Assembly (NCBI RefSeq): GCF_039871655.1
Contig: NZ_JBDPLZ010000011.1
Span: 62,001-126,000 of the forward strand
Direction of reading: 5' to 3'
Length of the DNA stretch: 64,000 nt
DNA from: Actinocorallia sp039871655
Lineage (GTDB): Bacteria; Actinomycetota; Actinomycetes; Streptosporangiales; Streptosporangiaceae
Positions 14,558 through 22,403 of this stretch are shown piece by piece. A model generated the notes under the pieces. That model saw nothing but the letters and a program-made list of their open reading frames with translations, did not search any database and was not told the DNA's origin. Made by a program: the position numbers and the translations under genes. The first letter of the stretch is position 1. The number at the start of each line of letters is the position of its first letter.

Positions 14558-16786
14558 TTAGACAAGACTTCCCTTCACTGGCTCCATTAGGCCGTTAGCG
14601 ACCGCCCGAATGAGTACCTCGGGAGCTCCTCCGTCATCCTCGTTCACGTAAACGCGAACCTCTCTCTGCGCACGACTGAGCGCGAGATAGAGAAGGGATA
14701 GAAGACGGGTCCTTTCATTGGCCGTCGGAGCAGCGACGTTCAGATCTGGAATACCGGCCACGAGCACCGAGTCGAACTGCAGTCCCGCCAGATACTCTGC
14801 AGGTCCGACGACGAGCCCACGGCGCCGATAGCCAAGGCCTTCGATATCAGACCGTCCGGAAATCGTGGACACATGGAACTTACCGGACTGACCGATGTGA
14901 GAAGCCAGCTCGCTGAACCTCCGCCACTGACGGGTATCGACCACTGCGAGAGCCAATCGCCCAGATGAGTACAGCTCCTGAACTGCTCGAAAGATGTCGA
15001 TATCCTCAGCAGGGCGGGAGGCAGCCGAAATCAAACGCGGCACAGGACCATCGTCCTGCGCCGATTCCACAGTGGTGAAGTCGATATCCCAGTGGCGCCC
15101 CAGGTCGAGGGTTGGAAACTCATGATGAACGTGCTTGATCAGGTCAAGGATCTGTGGCGTGAACCTATGCACTGTCGTGAGTTCGAAGTTGGCTATATCA
15201 CCGAGTTCCCTGTCCGTTGTGGCCGAGCTCGATGACCGGGTACCGTCAGCCGCCAGGCCGATAAATGCCTCAGACGGCGACTGACGGGGATCAAAAGCCA
15301 TGAAAATTCTCGGGTAAGTTGAGACATCTCGGGTGAGGTAATGGAGCACCTGGCGCTCCAACGGACTAAAGAGATGGAACTCGTCCACGAACACCAGATC
15401 ATATCCTTGCACCCTTCGTGCGCGGTTCCATTCATGCTTCTCAAGATCTTTTAGGAAGTCCGCAAGCACCTGATCTGATGTGACGAGAAAACGAGCATCA
15501 AGACTTGCCATGTACCTCGAGTAGAGCAGGAACACCACCTGCATATCCTCCCGAGTACTGAGAGGAAGCATCCATGATGCACGAGGCAGCTGGAAATAGC
15601 GCAGCTCCGACCCGACTCCGGGGAAGATGGATGAAGCGCCGATGACGGAGCCGAATTCGATCAACAGATCCCATGCAAGCGCAAGTCGATCATCATTATC
15701 TTCCGAATCAAATCTCAACCGCAGAGTCTCACTTACGCGCCCTCGATAGGTAATCCAGTCTCTGGAAATGAAATCATCCAGAAGTTCTGTTATCTCATCC
15801 AATTGGGCTCGCTTGCCACTGTAACTGTCTTCGCCAATCAGACTGAAACCAGAATCGCCGTGAACATATCGCGGGGATGTCGTCTGTGCGATTTCCAGGA
15901 GCGGGAACACGTCTATCTCGTTCAGTAGACCGAGCCCCATCGAATCAATGGAGTCCGCGATCTGCGCAGCGAGCGCCCAACTGTGCGTTACGACAAGAAC
16001 ACGTATGCCATCCCCCGTTTCACGGAGGCGAAGCACCTCCCGGATGGCTTTCAATGTCAACGCGAGAGTCTTACCTGACCCCGCAGGTCCTCGGAGACGT
16101 ATGGACTTGTCCGTCGATGCCATGATAAACGCACGTTGATCGTTGCTCACAGCCTCCAGCCACTGTTCATAGGACCACCCCTTGGTGGTCGACTGGTCGA
16201 GCGCCGGGAGGTACATCTCGACATCGGATGGTTCGGACCGTCGAGCTTGAGCGAAGTATTCCCTTGCAGAGGAGATCACCCGATCCCACCCGTCGTCCAA
16301 ACTGGGAATCGGCAGCCGGTTGGATGCTTCGAACTCTTCAAGCGTTGCTCTCCGGTCAGATGTGGTAGTGGTCCAAAACACGATGTCCACACCCTCGCCA
16401 GGCAGGATCTCAGCGATCCAACGACTTGCCTGCGTATCATTTTTCGGTACCACAAAGAAAGAAATATAATTGTTGTGCTTGTATTGGTGCCAACCTCTCG
16501 GCAAGGAAATCGAACCAGGAGTTCGCGCCCTCTCAGCAAAGCTCGCCATCCGACTCAAAACATCCCTCCTGAGATCCGAGAGATGCTCCGGAGCATAACG
16601 CTCCTTGATGTTTTGTTCGCGCATCAGGATGATACGCTGAGCATTTTCTGAATCTTCGGCAGCGATCAAGAAGTCAATTTCTGATGTGCTCATCTCGAAG
16701 AGGACAGAGGAAGCCGATATAGCTTCAGGAGAGAGCCCGGTGGCGAGCTCTCTGAGTGCACGCACGGTCAGCACCAATGGCTTCAT
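14558..16786 (-). CDS. UvrD/Rep-like superfamily 1 helicase of a two-gene module
   Basis: A 742-residue SF1 helicase. The first 220 residues match no domain I know. Then come a Q-like motif NDQRAFIMAS, Walker A GPAGSGKT (233-240), VLVVTHSWALA (Ia), DLVFVDEFHLFSP (motif II), FMAFDPRQSP (III), TTVHRFTPQI (IV) and LLYLALSRAQREVRVYV (VI). The start ATG 16786 overlaps the stop of the upstream gene (ATGA), so the two are co-translated. Codon use is less GC-biased than in neighbours, a sign of transfer. A phage-defence or DNA-repair role is suggested by its island setting and by analogy with helicase pairs such as Gabija, but the partner is not the Gabija nuclease. Confidence 0.8.
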   Translation of the reverse strand: MKPLVLTVRALRELATGLSPEAISASSVLFEMSTSEIDFLIAAEDSENAQRIILMREQNIKERYAPEHLSDLRRDVLSRMASFAERARTPGSISLPRGWHQYKHNNYISFFVVPKNDTQASRWIAEILPGEGVDIVFWTTTTSDRRATLEEFEASNRLPIPSLDDGWDRVISSAREYFAQARRSEPSDVEMYLPALDQSTTKGWSYEQWLEAVSNDQRAFIMASTDKSIRLRGPAGSGKTLALTLKAIREVLRLRETGDGIRVLVVTHSWALAAQIADSIDSMGLGLLNEIDVFPLLEIAQTTSPRYVHGDSGFSLIGEDSYSGKRAQLDEITELLDDFISRDWITYRGRVSETLRLRFDSEDNDDRLALAWDLLIEFGSVIGASSIFPGVGSELRYFQLPRASWMLPLSTREDMQVVFLLYSRYMASLDARFLVTSDQVLADFLKDLEKHEWNRARRVQGYDLVFVDEFHLFSPLERQVLHYLTRDVSTYPRIFMAFDPRQSPSEAFIGLAADGTRSSSSATTDRELGDIANFELTTVHRFTPQILDLIKHVHHEFPTLDLGRHWDIDFTTVESAQDDGPVPRLISAASRPAEDIDIFRAVQELYSSGRLALAVVDTRQWRRFSELASHIGQSGKFHVSTISGRSDIEGLGYRRRGLVVGPAEYLAGLQFDSVLVAGIPDLNVAAPTANERTRLLSLLYLALSRAQREVRVYVNEDDGGAPEVLIRAVANGLMEPVKGSLV

Positions 16787-17613
16787 TTGAAATCATCTCC
16801 CAACAGCTCCGAGTACAGGTCACGCAAGTCTTCATATTCTCGAGGAAGGCCGATCGACATGAACACCATCGCAAACCTCTGGACAAGTGCGTGCGTGAAT
16901 CGATCCCGTATGCGAGAAATCCGGCGGTACTTAGCCTCTATCCGCCTCTGCCCTATCGATATCTCGGGCTCCCAAACCTGCTCGAGGTGCCGGAGGTAGG
17001 CGAAATAACCCGAATCGAGCTTCCGTGCAATAGAAGCCAGAAAGAGCGCATCGCCTGGTGGCCGCACGTATGCATCTTGCAACGGAGACATCACGCTCTT
17101 CAAAGCGTTCTCTCGCTTTGGATGTCCCTTTCCCAGAAGCTGCGCCTCCACGAGCGAGTCAATACTCTCCTTGAGATTGGATACCGGGGCGTCGATCATA
17201 CGAATAGCTTCGAAATCAGCTCTCGCCTGCTGGGCCGTCGGCCCTTCCAATCCCAGTCTCATGATGATGGTCGCAGGAGGCTCCTCACTCGCCCACTCCC
17301 GAAGCCGTTGGTCGCTGATACCGGGTGCTCCGGCCCTCGACAAGGTCGCGCGTATAGCGACCAGGCGTTTCTTGACAAGTCGCTCACGAATCTTGGGGAC
17401 TTGCATTTCTGTCAAGTATTCGTCGGCCGTGAGCAAGGGGACACAGGTGACGCGCCCCTGATGTTTGGCATGGGCGAAGTCGCAGTCAGCCGTAATGATC
17501 AAGAGATGTCGCTGCCACATTGACGTGGCTGCGTCAACGGCCTCCAGCACATCGCCCTGCCGGAGAGGGTCAGTCACACCCACCTCTTGGTATTCAGTGA
17601 ATGCCTCGGCCAC
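16783..17613 (-). CDS. Unrecognised partner of the UvrD-like helicase
   Basis: A protein of 276 residues if begun at GTG 17613, preceded on its strand by GGAGAGG seven bases upstream; TTG 17637 is an alternative. It begins with VTDPLRQGDVLEA and LLIITADCDFAHAKH, a hydrophobic strand followed by an acidic-Cys motif, then a helical body rich in charged residues. No transmembrane segment or familiar nuclease motif is visible. It precedes and overlaps the helicase gene by 4 bp, so the two proteins probably act together. Lower GC than the surroundings. I cannot assign a function. Confidence 0.75.
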   Translation of the reverse strand: MAEAFTEYQEVGVTDPLRQGDVLEAVDAATSMWQRHLLIITADCDFAHAKHQGRVTCVPLLTADEYLTEMQVPKIRERLVKKRLVAIRATLSRAGAPGISDQRLREWASEEPPATIIMRLGLEGPTAQQARADFEAIRMIDAPVSNLKESIDSLVEAQLLGKGHPKRENALKSVMSPLQDAYVRPPGDALFLASIARKLDSGYFAYLRHLEQVWEPEISIGQRRIEAKYRRISRIRDRFTHALVQRFAMVFMSIGLPREYEDLRDLYSELLGDDFK

Positions 17614-17813
17614 TACGCATCCTCTCCGAACACCCAAACCACTATATATCGATTCCCACCGTATCCGAGAGAAGGTGTTCCAAGAGAGTTTTTAGTGAAA
17701 GTTCAAGAGGGGACTGACGTGACTGGTGTGGCAATGCGCACAGGACAACACCAGAATGCCAAATATTCCGATATGTCCGCCTTATCGCCCGTGCGGTCGG
17801 GCCGCTCATCATG
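17614..17813 (-). promoter_or_regulatory. AT-rich promoter region of the helicase module
   Basis: The 200 bp upstream of the module is noticeably AT-rich for this genome. Reading the minus strand, GATATATAGTGG (about 17637-17648) offers a plausible -10 (TATATA), but no good -35 at the right distance is evident. No inverted repeat that would suggest an operator was found. The far end abuts the left terminal repeat of the IS5-like element. Confidence 0.3.
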
Positions 17814-18095
17814 GAGCCTCTTTCATCCCCGGGCGGCTTGAGCGGTTCGGTGGTTCTGCAGAACGGCGATCGCTTTGACCAGGTGGTCGGCCTTGCCGGG
17901 GCTGCACCGCAGCTTCTGCAAGACGCGCCATGACTTGAGCTGCGCGTTCGCGCGCTCGCCAGGCCCGCGCAGCTTGGCGTGCGAGCGGTTGGCCTGCTTC
18001 TGTTCCTGACCTTGTACGGGGTGATGACGACCGCGGCCTCGGCTCCCTGATAGGCCTAATGAGCAGATAGGGCCCGGTCTGGTGGCTGCGAGAGA

Positions 18096-18141
18096 GACCT
18101 GATGAGTAGGCGGCGCTGGTAGCGCTACGACAAGAGCGGTC
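18096..18141 (+). other. Bridge RNA target-binding loop candidate
   Basis: GACC (18096-18099) can pair with GGTC (18138-18141) to close the loop. The 5' side contains TAGGC (18107-18111), identical to the left target half GATAGGC. A capping hairpin GGCGCT-GGT-AGCGCT (18112-18126) follows. The 3' side contains CGACAAG (18128-18134), the reverse complement of CTTGTCG, the core plus right target half. The occupied site is GATAGGC-CT-TGTCGG, so 12 bases in the expected strand sense agree. Confidence 0.65.
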
Positions 18142-18275
18142 GTTTCGTTCAGCCCCGGGCCGGGCTGCTGGTATTGGTGGCCTGAGCCGCCTGCAGGGGT
18201 TCATCTCTTGTTTGAGCCGGGGCCGTTGAGTCCTTGACGAGTGAGAGGGCCCTGCGGGTGCCTGAGGTCACGAAA

Positions 18276-18320
18276 CCGCTGGTGGGATGGTGGACCTGGA
18301 GTCCTGTCATGAGGGCGCGG
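18276..18320 (+). other. Bridge RNA donor-binding loop candidate
   Basis: CCGC (18276-18279) can pair with GCGG (18317-18320). The 5' side has TGGGATG (18283-18289), identical to the element's right end (ATGGGATGT just before the CT at 19616). The hairpin GGAC-CTGGA-GTCC (18292-18304) caps the loop. The 3' side TCATGAG (18307-18313) is complementary to CTCATGA, differing at one base from CTAATGA at the element's left end (18056-18062). Layout parallels the donor loop of the IS621 bridge RNA. Confidence 0.6.
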
Positions 18321-18361
18321 AGTGACCTTCAGCCGGTCGGAGCGACGAGTGGGCGGAAGGG

Positions 18362-19594
18362 ATGCCTATGACCGTGTTCTGCGGGATCGACTGGTCGGAG
18401 GAGCATCATGACGTAGCGGTCATCGATGCCGAGGGCAAGCTGCTGGCACGACGGCGTATCAGCGATGACGCCGCCGGGTTCGGGGAGCTGCTGGAGCTGC
18501 TGGCGCAGACCGGGGACGGCCCGGGCGGCGTGGTGCCGGTGGCGATCGAGACCTCGCGGGGGTTGCTGACGGCCTGCCTGCGGGCCACGGACCGACCGGT
18601 GTATGTGATCAATCCGATGGCGGTAGCCCGGTATCGGGACCGGCACGCGGTCTCGCGCAAGAAGTCCGACCACGCCGATGCGATGGTGCTGGCCAACATC
18701 CTGCGGACCGATGCGGCGATGCACCGGCCGCTGCCGGACGACTCAGACCTGGTCCAGGCGATCGCGGTCCTGGCCCACACCCAGCAGGACGCGGTCTGGG
18801 ACCGCACCCAGGCCCACAACCGGCTGCGGTCGCTGCTACGCGAGTACTACCCGGGCTTCCTGGCGGCGTTCCGTCAGGCCCGCGGCGGCATCATGCGGCC
18901 CGAGGCGCGTGTGATCCTGGCGGCCGCACCGACCCCGGCAGCCGCGGCGGAGCTGACCGTCGACCAGCTCGCTGGACTGCTGCGCCAGGCCGGTCGGCAA
19001 CGTGGTCTGGCCGCCGAGGCCGCCCGCCTCCACGAGGTCTTCACCGCCCAGTACCTGCGCCAGCCTTCGTTGGTCGAACAAGCCATGGGCCGGCAGGCAC
19101 TGGCGCTGCTACGGGCGCTGGACGCGGCCTGCCTCAACGCCGACGAACTCGCCGTGGCCGCCGAACAGGCTTTTGACCAGCACCCGGACGCCGAGATCAT
19201 CACCAGCCTGCCCGGTTTGGGCTGGCTCACCGGTGCCCGGGTTCTGGCCGAGCTCGGAGATGACCGCTCACGGTTCGCCGATGCCAGAGCTCTCAAGGCC
19301 TATGCCGGATCAGCGCCCGTGACCCGCGCCTCGGGAAAGAGCGTGTTCGTCATGCACCGGCGCGTCAAGAACCAGCGCCTGGCTGGCGCCGGCTACCACT
19401 GGGCCTTCTCCGCACTGACCGCCTCCCCGGGCGCCCGCGCCCACTACCAGCGACGACGCCAAGCCGGAGACGGCCACGCCGCAGCCCTGCGCAACACCTT
19501 CAACCGCCTCCTGGGCTGCCTGCATCACTGCCTGCAAACCCGCCAGCACTACCAGGAGACCATCGCCTTCGCCATCGCTCCCGCACCAGCTTGA
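18362..19594 (+). CDS. IS110-family DEDD recombinase/transposase
   Basis: A 410-residue protein. The N-terminal RuvC-like domain has FCGIDWSEEHHD (Asp10), VAIETSRG (Glu) and SRKKSDHADAMVLANILRTD (Asp pair). The C-terminal Transposase_20 domain has SLPGLGWLTGARVLAELGD and AYAGSAPVTRASGKS, where the first Ser is the likely catalytic serine of this family. ATG 18362 and ATG 18368 are both possible starts. IS110 recombinases use a bridge RNA to join the element to its target. The gene appears intact. Confidence 0.92.
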   Translation: MPMTVFCGIDWSEEHHDVAVIDAEGKLLARRRISDDAAGFGELLELLAQTGDGPGGVVPVAIETSRGLLTACLRATDRPVYVINPMAVARYRDRHAVSRKKSDHADAMVLANILRTDAAMHRPLPDDSDLVQAIAVLAHTQQDAVWDRTQAHNRLRSLLREYYPGFLAAFRQARGGIMRPEARVILAAAPTPAAAAELTVDQLAGLLRQAGRQRGLAAEAARLHEVFTAQYLRQPSLVEQAMGRQALALLRALDAACLNADELAVAAEQAFDQHPDAEIITSLPGLGWLTGARVLAELGDDRSRFADARALKAYAGSAPVTRASGKSVFVMHRRVKNQRLAGAGYHWAFSALTASPGARAHYQRRRQAGDGHAAALRNTFNRLLGCLHHCLQTRQHYQETIAFAIAPAPA

Positions 19595-20153
19595 CACCTT
19601 CACCGCATGGGATGTCTTGTCGGCCAGGGTGAGGATCCCGCTCTTTTGCAGCTCGCGCAGGATGCCCCACACACGAGCCGCGGTCAGGTCGTGGGTCTTG
19701 CCCGCCATCGCCCCGGACGTCCCCAGGATGCTGCCGTCCGGGCCAGCGATGACCTGCACGTTCATGCCGTGGCATTGGTTTTTGACCGAGAAGTAGGGCC
19801 GGTCGGCCGCCACGCGGTCGCCTCCGAGACTCCTAATCCGGCTGCGAGCTGGGCGAACGTCTCTCCTTTGCGCAGGTAGACCAGGACCAGCAGTGCCTGT
19901 TGGGTCGGGTTCAAGCGCCGCCACCGCGACCTGATCGCCCTGCGGTGGCGGCGGACGCTGGCGGCCACGTAGTTCAGTGTTGGGCGCGACAAATCGACCG
20001 CGGCGCGGTAGAACAACATCCAGAAGCTCCTGGTGGGACAGGCCGATTGTGGTGATCAACCCGTCTACCAGGGGCTTCTCTGCGTCCAGGGGCGAATCCT
20101 CAACCCGCGATCATGCCGTGACCAACGGTCCTCATCAAGGATGCAAGAGGCTC

Positions 20154-20272
20154 AGTGCACCGTCTGCCAGGGCGGCAGATGAATCGTCGCTTTGACCTCG
20201 GTGGTTCGAGCCACACGGTGGTTGGACCAGCGTTCTCCTTGGCTGACGAACGCTGAGAGCAGGGTCAGGGCC
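20154..20272. other. Spacer with no recognised content
   Basis: About 120 bp between the right terminal repeat of the IS5-like element and the copy of the island repeat in meaB. No gene, hairpin or known element was recognised. It may be a remnant of DNA that flanked the insertion sequence. Confidence 0.4.
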
Positions 20273-20466
20273 GCGGCTTCGTCAGGCCGTCCGGGTGGAG
20301 GCGCGGAGGAGGAGCTCGGCTGCGGTGTAGGCGTCGTGGCCGCCCCCGGCCACGGCGGCGGCCAGGCGGGGCAGCTCCGGGTGGGTGTGCAGGAGGGTGT
20401 GGGCCAGGGAGAGGATCTGGGCGTGGGCCCGGGCCTCTCGGCGGGCCGGGGTGTCGGCGCGGTGGT
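20273..20466. repeat. Right copy of the island-flanking direct repeat (within meaB 3' end)
   Basis: This is the parental copy of the repeat at 13909-14030. It covers the last codons and stop of meaB plus 9 bp beyond the stop. Together the copies enclose about 6.3 kb that carries a sigma-factor relic, the helicase module and nested insertion sequences. Such a layout can arise from integration into a gene's 3' end or from segmental duplication followed by insertion. Confidence 0.85.
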
Positions 20467-21157
20467 GGGCTTCGATCGCGTCGACCAGTTCGGTCAGGCC
20501 CTCGCCCTTGGAAGCGGTCAGTGAGAGGACGGGGGCGTCCGTTTCCATGTGGAGGTCGCGGACGGTTTGCTGGGCGCCTTCCCGGTCGGCCTTGTTGACG
20601 ACCAGGAGGTCGGCCACCTCCAGGAGGCCGGCCTTGGCGGCTTGGACGGCGTCGCCCGCACCGGGGGTGAGGACGACGACGACCGGGTCGGCCACGGCGG
20701 CGATCTCGATCTCCGACTGGCCCACGCCGACCGTCTCCACCAGGACGAGGTCGTAGGAGAGGGCCGCCAGCACGCGGACCGCGGCGGGGACGGCGGCGGC
20801 CAGGCCGCCCAGGTGGCCCCGGGTGGCCAGGGAGCGGATGAGCACCCCGGGGTCCGTGGTGTGGGCGGCCATCCGGATGCGGTCGCCGAGCAGCGCTCCG
20901 CCACTGTACGGGGAGGACGGGTCGACGGCCAGGACGGCCACGCGCAGGCCGCGTTCGCGGTAGGCGCCGACGAGCGCGGCGACGGTCGTCGACTTGCCCG
21001 CGCCGGGCGGACCCGTCAGGCCGACGACGCGGATCGTGCCCGAGTCCAGGGCGGCGAGCACCTTCTCCCGCTCCTCGCCCTCGACCAGGCTCAGCAGCCT
21101 TCCGGCGGCGCGCGGTGAACCGCTCCGCGCGGCGTCGATCAGATCCGGGATGTTCAC
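20282..21157 (-). CDS. meaB: MeaB-type G-protein chaperone of B12-dependent acyl-CoA mutase
   Basis: A 291-residue GTPase of the MeaB/ArgK family. It has Walker A GPPGAGKST, the switch-region VLAVDPSSPYSGGALLGDRIRM, VETVGVGQSE (Walker B region) and NKAD. MeaB gates cofactor loading into methylmalonyl-CoA-type mutases and protects them from inactivation. A matching two-subunit mutase lies at 32541-34528. The 3' end is duplicated at 13909. The thiolase gene follows about 100 bp upstream on the same strand. Length is slightly short of typical (about 310-330). Confidence 0.92.
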   Translation of the reverse strand: MNIPDLIDAARSGSPRAAGRLLSLVEGEEREKVLAALDSGTIRVVGLTGPPGAGKSTTVAALVGAYRERGLRVAVLAVDPSSPYSGGALLGDRIRMAAHTTDPGVLIRSLATRGHLGGLAAAVPAAVRVLAALSYDLVLVETVGVGQSEIEIAAVADPVVVVLTPGAGDAVQAAKAGLLEVADLLVVNKADREGAQQTVRDLHMETDAPVLSLTASKGEGLTELVDAIEAHHRADTPARREARAHAQILSLAHTLLHTHPELPRLAAAVAGGGHDAYTAAELLLRASTRTA

Positions 21158-21260
21158 CGCGCGCCGTTCCCCGGGAGTGCGGCGGCGGACCGGGGGCGGG
21201 AGGGCGGGACCGGGCGCCGGGGTCGTGGGCTCCCGGTCCCGCCGAGGGGGGACGGGCGGG

Positions 21261-22403
21261 TCACGGGGCGTGGACCTCGATGACCGCGGCCGAGCCCATG
21301 CCGCCGCCCGCGCACATCGCGGCGACGCCGACGCCGCCGCCGCGGCGGCGCAGCTCGTGGACGAGGGTGGTGAGCATGCGGGCGCCGGTGGCGGCGACCG
21401 GGTGGCCGAGCGAACAGCCGCTGCCGTTGACGTTCACCTTCTCCGGGTCGATGCCGAGCATCCCGACGGTGGCGACGCACATCGCGGCGAACGCCTCGTT
21501 GATCTCGAACAGGTCGACGTCGGACAGCGACAGGCCGGCGCGGGACAGGGCCTTGGGGATCGCCTTCACGGGGGCCAGGCCGGTCTCGGCGGGGTCGACG
21601 CCGACGGACGCCCAGGAGCGGACGGTGGCCAGCGCGGGCAGGCCGAGGCGGTCGCTCGCCACGACCAGGGCCGACGCGGCGTCGTTGGCGCCGGCGGCGT
21701 TGCCCGCGGTGATGCTGAAGCCCTCGATCTCCGGGTGCAGCGGCTTGAGCGAGGCGAGCTTCTCCAGGCTGGTCTCGCGGCGCGGGTGCTCGTCTACAGA
21801 GAACAGCCCGTGCGGGGTCTCGATCGGGACGATCTCCTCCTTGAACCGGCCCTCGTCGATGGCGCGGACGGCGTTGCGGTGCGAGCGCAGCGCCCAGGCG
21901 TCCATCTCCTCGCGGGTCACGCCGGCCCGGACCGCGGCGTTCCAGCCCACCGTGATCGACATGTCGAGGTTGGGGGCGTCGGGGCGGTTCGGGTGCGTGG
22001 GCGGGTTCCACGGGTCGATCCAGTCCTCGCCCGACCGGAACCGGAGCTTGGGCGAGGTGGAGGAGGAGTTCACTCCCCCGGCGATGACGAGCTCGTCCAT
22101 CCCGGCACGGATGCTCGCCGCCGCGCTCTGCACGGCGGTCAGACTCGCCGCGCAGTGCCGGTTCTGCGCCTGCCCCGCCACCGAGGTGAGACCCGCGGTG
22201 ATCGCGGCGTGGCGGGCCACGACGCCGCCGCCGTACAGGCCCTCGCCCAGGATCACGTCGTCGATCAGCGCCGGGTCGAGCCCGGACGCGGCGGCCGTGA
22301 GCACATGATGGGCCAGGTCGTAGGCGGTGGTGTCGCGCAGCGTCCCCTTGAACGCGGTGCCGACGGGGGTGCGGAGCGCGGAAACGATGACCGCTTCAGG
22401 CAT
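21261..22403 (-). CDS. Thiolase (acetyl-CoA C-acyltransferase)
   Basis: A 380-residue thiolase. Active-site Cys lies in NRHCAASLTAV; NEAFAAM and GSGCSLGHPVAATGAR follow, with the second Cys in AAMCAGGGMGSAA. Such enzymes cleave 3-ketoacyl-CoA to acetyl-CoA plus a shortened acyl-CoA. The start ATG overlaps the 3' end of the acyl-CoA ligase by 8 bp, so both are in one operon read from the divergent promoter at about 23860. It probably does the last step of a beta-oxidation cycle. Confidence 0.92.
   Translation of the reverse strand: MPEAVIVSALRTPVGTAFKGTLRDTTAYDLAHHVLTAAASGLDPALIDDVILGEGLYGGGVVARHAAITAGLTSVAGQAQNRHCAASLTAVQSAAASIRAGMDELVIAGGVNSSSTSPKLRFRSGEDWIDPWNPPTHPNRPDAPNLDMSITVGWNAAVRAGVTREEMDAWALRSHRNAVRAIDEGRFKEEIVPIETPHGLFSVDEHPRRETSLEKLASLKPLHPEIEGFSITAGNAAGANDAASALVVASDRLGLPALATVRSWASVGVDPAETGLAPVKAIPKALSRAGLSLSDVDLFEINEAFAAMCVATVGMLGIDPEKVNVNGSGCSLGHPVAATGARMLTTLVHELRRRGGGVGVAAMCAGGGMGSAAVIEVHAP

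Larger units (their letters stand above)
18058..18361 (+). ncRNA. Predicted IS110 bridge RNA region
   Basis: The non-coding left end upstream of the recombinase holds two internal-loop hairpins that match what is known for the IS621 bridge RNA: one loop matches the two halves of the genomic target and the other matches the two ends of the element (see the two loop entries). Each loop is closed by a 4-bp stem and capped by a hairpin. The exact transcript ends are not determined; the limits given are those of the non-coding region. The fold was made by eye. Confidence 0.65.
18056..19615 (+). mobile_element. IS110-family insertion sequence with CT core
   Basis: Boundaries are fixed by the interrupted IS5 gene: CT occurs at 18056-18057 and again at 19616-19617. 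Joining the outer flanks restores, on the minus strand, CTGGCCGACAAGGCCTATCA, reading LADKAYQ in one frame as expected for the intact transposase. This CT-core insertion without long duplication is what is known for IS110/IS621 recombinases. The element is 1560 bp: about 300 bp of non-coding left end, one recombinase gene and a short right end. Confidence 0.88.
17823..20019 (-). pseudogene. Interrupted IS5-family DDE transposase
   Basis: The N-terminal part (from ATG 20019) reads MLFYRAAVDLSRPTLNYV and continues through a helix-turn-helix KGETFAQLAAGLGVSEATAW. It then loses roughly 40 codons and shifts frame, and resumes with RVAADRPYFSVKNQCHGMNVQ and GKTHDLTAARVWGILREL up to LADK at about 19618. 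The rest, AYQGAEAAVV through KLRGPGERANAQLKSWR to the stop at 17823, lies on the far side of the IS110 element. The deletion and frameshift show the gene was probably dead independently of the later insertion. Confidence 0.8.
17814..20153 (-). mobile_element. IS5-like element, split by an IS110 insertion
   Basis: Terminal inverted repeats are GAGCCTCTTTCATCC (17814-17828) and GAGCCTCTTGCATCC (minus strand of 20139-20153), 14 of 15 matching. Removing the 1560-bp IS110-family element leaves about 780 bp, a little short of a typical IS5-group element because the transposase gene also has an internal deletion. The transposase stop lies inside the left terminal repeat (17823-17825). No target duplication could be recognised next to the ends. 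Confidence 0.7.

Noticed and set aside
16783..16786. Gabija (GajAB) identification for the helicase module
   Set aside because: The partner shows no OLD-nuclease Toprim or ABC-ATPase motifs, so it is not GajA.
17814..17828. Left IS5-like terminal repeat as an operator of the helicase module
   Set aside because: It pairs with an inverted copy at the other end of the element and contains the transposase stop, so it is an insertion-sequence end.
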